From: Oscarella lobularis | Taxonomy: Eukaryota > Porifera > Homoscleromorpha > Homosclerophorida > Oscarellidae | Length of the DNA: 64,000 nt | Direction of reading: 5' to 3' | Assembly (NCBI RefSeq): GCF_947507565.1 | Contig: NC_089190.1 | Span: 868,001-932,000, forward strand | Shown: one piece after another, positions 62,036 to 64,000 of the stretch | Layout: every line of letters begins with the position of its first letter | How positions within the stretch are numbered: the first letter of the stretch is position 1 | Notes under the pieces: generated by a model | Databases searched by the model: none | What the model was told of the DNA's origin: nothing | The model's input: only the letters and a program-made list of their open reading frames with translations | Made by a program: the position numbers and the translations under genes

Positions 62036-63627
62036 GTGATTTCCATTAGGCGGCAGAGACCGCGCGTTTGGCTCTCGCCCAGAACGTTTGTCAGTTCGTG
62101 AACGACGAGTTGGCCCGCAACAAGAGCAGGTTGAATCACGCGGGGCAGAAGACGTTCGATTGGCTGACCAACGACAAATTCTTCATATGGGGATTCAGCC
62201 GATTTTAGGAACGTTGGTTTGGGTTTCGCCTTTTTCTCCGGCATCGGCGGAACTAGAGCAAGCGTGTCGTCGTCAGAGAACATGGTCTTTTTTGTAGCCT
62301 GAAAAACGACGTCGTCGTACTGATTCACAAGCCAGTGAATCGAGCGAACGACGACGCTGCTTTCGCCGTCGCGTCCGATTTTCTTCTCGGCGTCAATGGG
62401 ATAAAGGAGAGCGCGCAGCGTGTCGCCGACGACGACGCTGCGCCACTGGAAAGCGTCGTAGAGACCGAGGTGAACGCGTGCCTGTCGACTAAAGTCGGAC
62501 ACGGTGAAAGCAAGACTCATGCAGGCGAGCATGTGAAAGGGAAGCGCCACTTTTCCGCCAACTCGCTCAGCACTGTTCCACGGACTCGGCACTCGTCCGA
62601 AACTTGCTTCCCACGTCGACTTCCACGCATCGGTGATGGTCACTTCGTTCGCCGTCGAAACGACTTCGCCGAGACGAACCTCTGTCATCCTTCGCTGAAG
62701 CGTCGGATAGAGAAGACGCTCGGACGACACGTCGAGATCCATCGCCTTCTCGATCGCATTGTGCCGTTCGAGCATCCGATTGGCTTTCGCGACGTGAGGC
62801 GGCCCAATCATCTCGCGGCTCTCCTGCGCTGACTTGCGAACGGTTCCAATCGCAGTCGAGTCCCCAATACCAATCACTCTTTGAGCCCACTTCACTTCGT
62901 TGGGATCGTAGGCGAAAATGGTGTTCGCTTGGGCGACTTGAGCGAGCGACAGGCACACGCTTCCTACGAAGCCCGATCGTCGCATTCGTCGGCAAATTGA
63001 CTCGAATCCGGCGTGATCGTCGAGCCACGTGTGGGCGCCCCAGATCGGCTCGATTCCGGCCGCTCTCGCCGCCAGCGCCGCCGTGCCGAAAAAGGCGTTG
63101 AACGCGTACGAGTCGTCGTCGCACAGGGCGACGGCGGACAAGTCGCCGGAGCCGACCAGCAGCGCGACGGTGCGCGACGACGCACGAACGATTTCGTCGA
63201 TTCGAAAGAGCGCTCGCGGCGTTTCGGCCATGAGCGTGAGTCGAATCGATCCGCGTCGAATCGATTGGCTCGCTTCGGCGCGCGCTATCAGCTCGTCGAC
63301 TCGACGAACGAGCGCCGTTGTTTCGACTTTGGGCACGAGAAAGCCGGCGACACCGGGTCGAGTGAGCGCCGAAATGTCGTCCTCGAGAAGCGTAGGATGG
63401 TTGTCGTCGTTGTTTATGCGGACGAAAAGACGCCTTGTCGTCGGAATAGCGCCGCTGCTCAACGCTTCGGCGTAATGAGCGCGAACGGTCGCCTTGCTAG
63501 CGATGGGAACCGAATCCTCGAGATCGAGAACGACGATATCCGGGCGACGTCCGACTGCCTTGTCCGTCGATCCGTGTTTCGCGAAAAGCCAAGATCGTGC
63601 TAGGTGATAATGGCATCGCTTTAACAA
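61573..63627 (-). CDS. CitE/HpcH-like lyase fused to MaoC-like hotdog domains, intronless
   Basis: 684 residues in one exon, start ATG at 63627. The N-terminal ~290 residues form a citrate-lyase-beta/malyl-CoA-lyase-type TIM barrel: RSWLFAKHGSTDKAVGRRPD, IVVLDLEDSVPIASK, GFLVPKVETT, LTLMAETPRALF and LLVGSGDLSAVAL, with the metal- and CoA-site acids present. The C-terminal half resembles MaoC/hotdog dehydratases (TVSDFSRQARVHLGLYDAFQ, VVVGDTLRALLYPID, VGQPIERLLPRVIQPALVAG, HHHDAVRFRLTDILVPG). A lyase-hydratase fusion suggests CoA-thioester metabolism related to malyl-CoA or methylmalyl-CoA chemistry, possibly mitochondrial given the basic N-terminus; the exact substrate cannot be read. Homologous neighbour of the truncated 51660-52122 copy. 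Confidence 0.8.
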   Translation of the reverse strand: MLKRCHYHLARSWLFAKHGSTDKAVGRRPDIVVLDLEDSVPIASKATVRAHYAEALSSGAIPTTRRLFVRINNDDNHPTLLEDDISALTRPGVAGFLVPKVETTALVRRVDELIARAEASQSIRRGSIRLTLMAETPRALFRIDEIVRASSRTVALLVGSGDLSAVALCDDDSYAFNAFFGTAALAARAAGIEPIWGAHTWLDDHAGFESICRRMRRSGFVGSVCLSLAQVAQANTIFAYDPNEVKWAQRVIGIGDSTAIGTVRKSAQESREMIGPPHVAKANRMLERHNAIEKAMDLDVSSERLLYPTLQRRMTEVRLGEVVSTANEVTITDAWKSTWEASFGRVPSPWNSAERVGGKVALPFHMLACMSLAFTVSDFSRQARVHLGLYDAFQWRSVVVGDTLRALLYPIDAEKKIGRDGESSVVVRSIHWLVNQYDDVVFQATKKTMFSDDDTLALVPPMPEKKAKPKPTFLKSAESPYEEFVVGQPIERLLPRVIQPALVAGQLVVHELTNVLGESQTRGLCRLMEITNPHHHDAVRFRLTDILVPGPFVFSAAVGNVSTDMGEILYDEIKSCVHVNKVNMNDQLGTISHVDSVKPLAGHDHLEQIVVQHLAVKNVDVELFVKVGVPSAFFDGTLAKPSEFEKICRRYCPLLGHKIACLTKRRFIRVRPGLTRIPQAAVSG

Positions 63628-63842
63628 AGAAGCACGTTTCCTCTAGTTGTGATAAACTGGAGGAGCTCGAGCTTACGAGAGAGAGCCTTGACGGAAAACA
63701 ACGTTTCGAACTTAGGGAGACGATGTGTTGTTGGATCATCGCAGGAGGACAGAATCGAGGGCGAGAAGAGCGCTGGCACCGGTATGTAGACGTGTCACGT
63801 GCTTTCTGTACCGTCTCCACGTGATTGGGTCGATTTCGTGCA
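63628..63842. promoter_or_regulatory. Short divergent intergenic region
   Basis: 215 bp between the start of the minus-strand CitE/MaoC-like gene and a plus-strand ATG at 63843. A bidirectional promoter is plausible, the third such layout in this window. Confidence 0.3.
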
Positions 63843-64000
63843 ATGGACGACGATGGATTGTCTCAGAGGACCGACAACGACGAAGCGACAGAGCTCATTT
63901 TGTCAGCAAGACAACGGAGTGACATTCTAACAAACACCGGCAGTTTCTATCTGGCCTACTTCCGTCTTCGCTGGTTTCGTCAATTCGAAACAAGCGCCAG
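63843..64000 (+). CDS. Start of a plus-strand gene, cut by the window end
   Basis: ATG at 63843 opens a frame of 52 codons that is still open at the last base (MDDDGLSQRTDNDEATELIL, then SARQRSDILTNTGSFYLAYF). The first residues are acidic. There is no recognised family; the later aromatic/basic stretch may precede a membrane segment. Confidence 0.5.
   Translation, partial: MDDDGLSQRTDNDEATELILSARQRSDILTNTGSFYLAYFRLRWFRQFETSA

Noticed and set aside
46287-63627. Bacterial contamination (intronless GH31, caspase-CHAT and CitE/MaoC genes)
   Set aside because: They alternate with spliced genes that use short introns on the same contig, and the 920-bp repeats tie CitE/MaoC sequence to the spliced 12-TM gene.

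Overview
The window is nuclear DNA of an intron-bearing eukaryote, most likely an early-branching animal such as a sponge (inference). Spliced genes have very short introns, mostly 42-70 bp, nearly all GT-AG with two GC-AG donors. The domain repertoire is animal-like: Death domains joined to ROC-COR, a kelch-kinase fusion, THAP/Kolobok, HARBI1, pogo/Tigger and Ngaro-type retroelements. No rRNA, tRNA, CRISPR array or bacterial-style operon was seen.

Positions 1 to about 39,000 are a transposon graveyard with nesting. A decayed IS630-like transposase (1180-5830) is split by a 4-kb element with 315-bp inverted ends (1355-5379), which carries a spliced RING-finger gene, a deleted integrase-type transposase and a nested MITE. 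Then follow a decayed pogo gene (6640-7170), a Helitron end with a helicase tail and an RPA-like gene (7938-10070), a 912-bp element with a 9-bp target duplication (10691-11602), a nearly complete pogo element (11840-13495), a HECT fragment (14939-15498), a minisatellite-filled foldback (15768-16635), and a roughly 130-bp satellite (17690-18458, 23080-23395). A Tigger-like element that itself contains an intact HARBI1-type gene splits the satellite. Further right are a decayed Ngaro-type tyrosine-recombinase retroelement (23577-28520), a THAP-containing Kolobok (28544-30976), two opposed arrays of a 9-bp minisatellite (31100-33700), a foldback element (33728-34640), a LINE tail, a second deleted Ngaro copy, a 63-bp palindrome and a MITE.

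From about 39,300 the window is gene-rich: an intact nine-exon DDE-transposase-derived gene (39302-41539), a HIRAN gene, a nine-exon kelch/coiled-coil/kinase gene (42652-45539), an intronless secreted GH31 glycosidase (46287-49103) head-to-head with a 12-TM otopetrin-like membrane protein (49248-51276), and a block of cell-death-type genes. That block is a caspase-like plus TPR-CHAT coding unit on the minus strand (52239-57301), read away from a 242-bp shared promoter region whose other side starts a five-exon Death-ROC-COR-TM-Death gene (57544-61031). The block lies between direct repeats of about 920 bp (51202-52122, 61112-62035). Last come an intronless CitE/MaoC-like fusion gene (61573-63627) and the start of a divergent gene that runs off the window.

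The most interesting part is 51,200-62,040. A candidate membrane-anchored Death-domain GTPase is divergently paired with a protein that appears to unite two caspase-fold proteases (C14-type and CHAT) plus TPRs and a CBM20-like domain. This resembles a receptor/switch-plus-effector death module. That role is inferred from domain content and layout, not shown.
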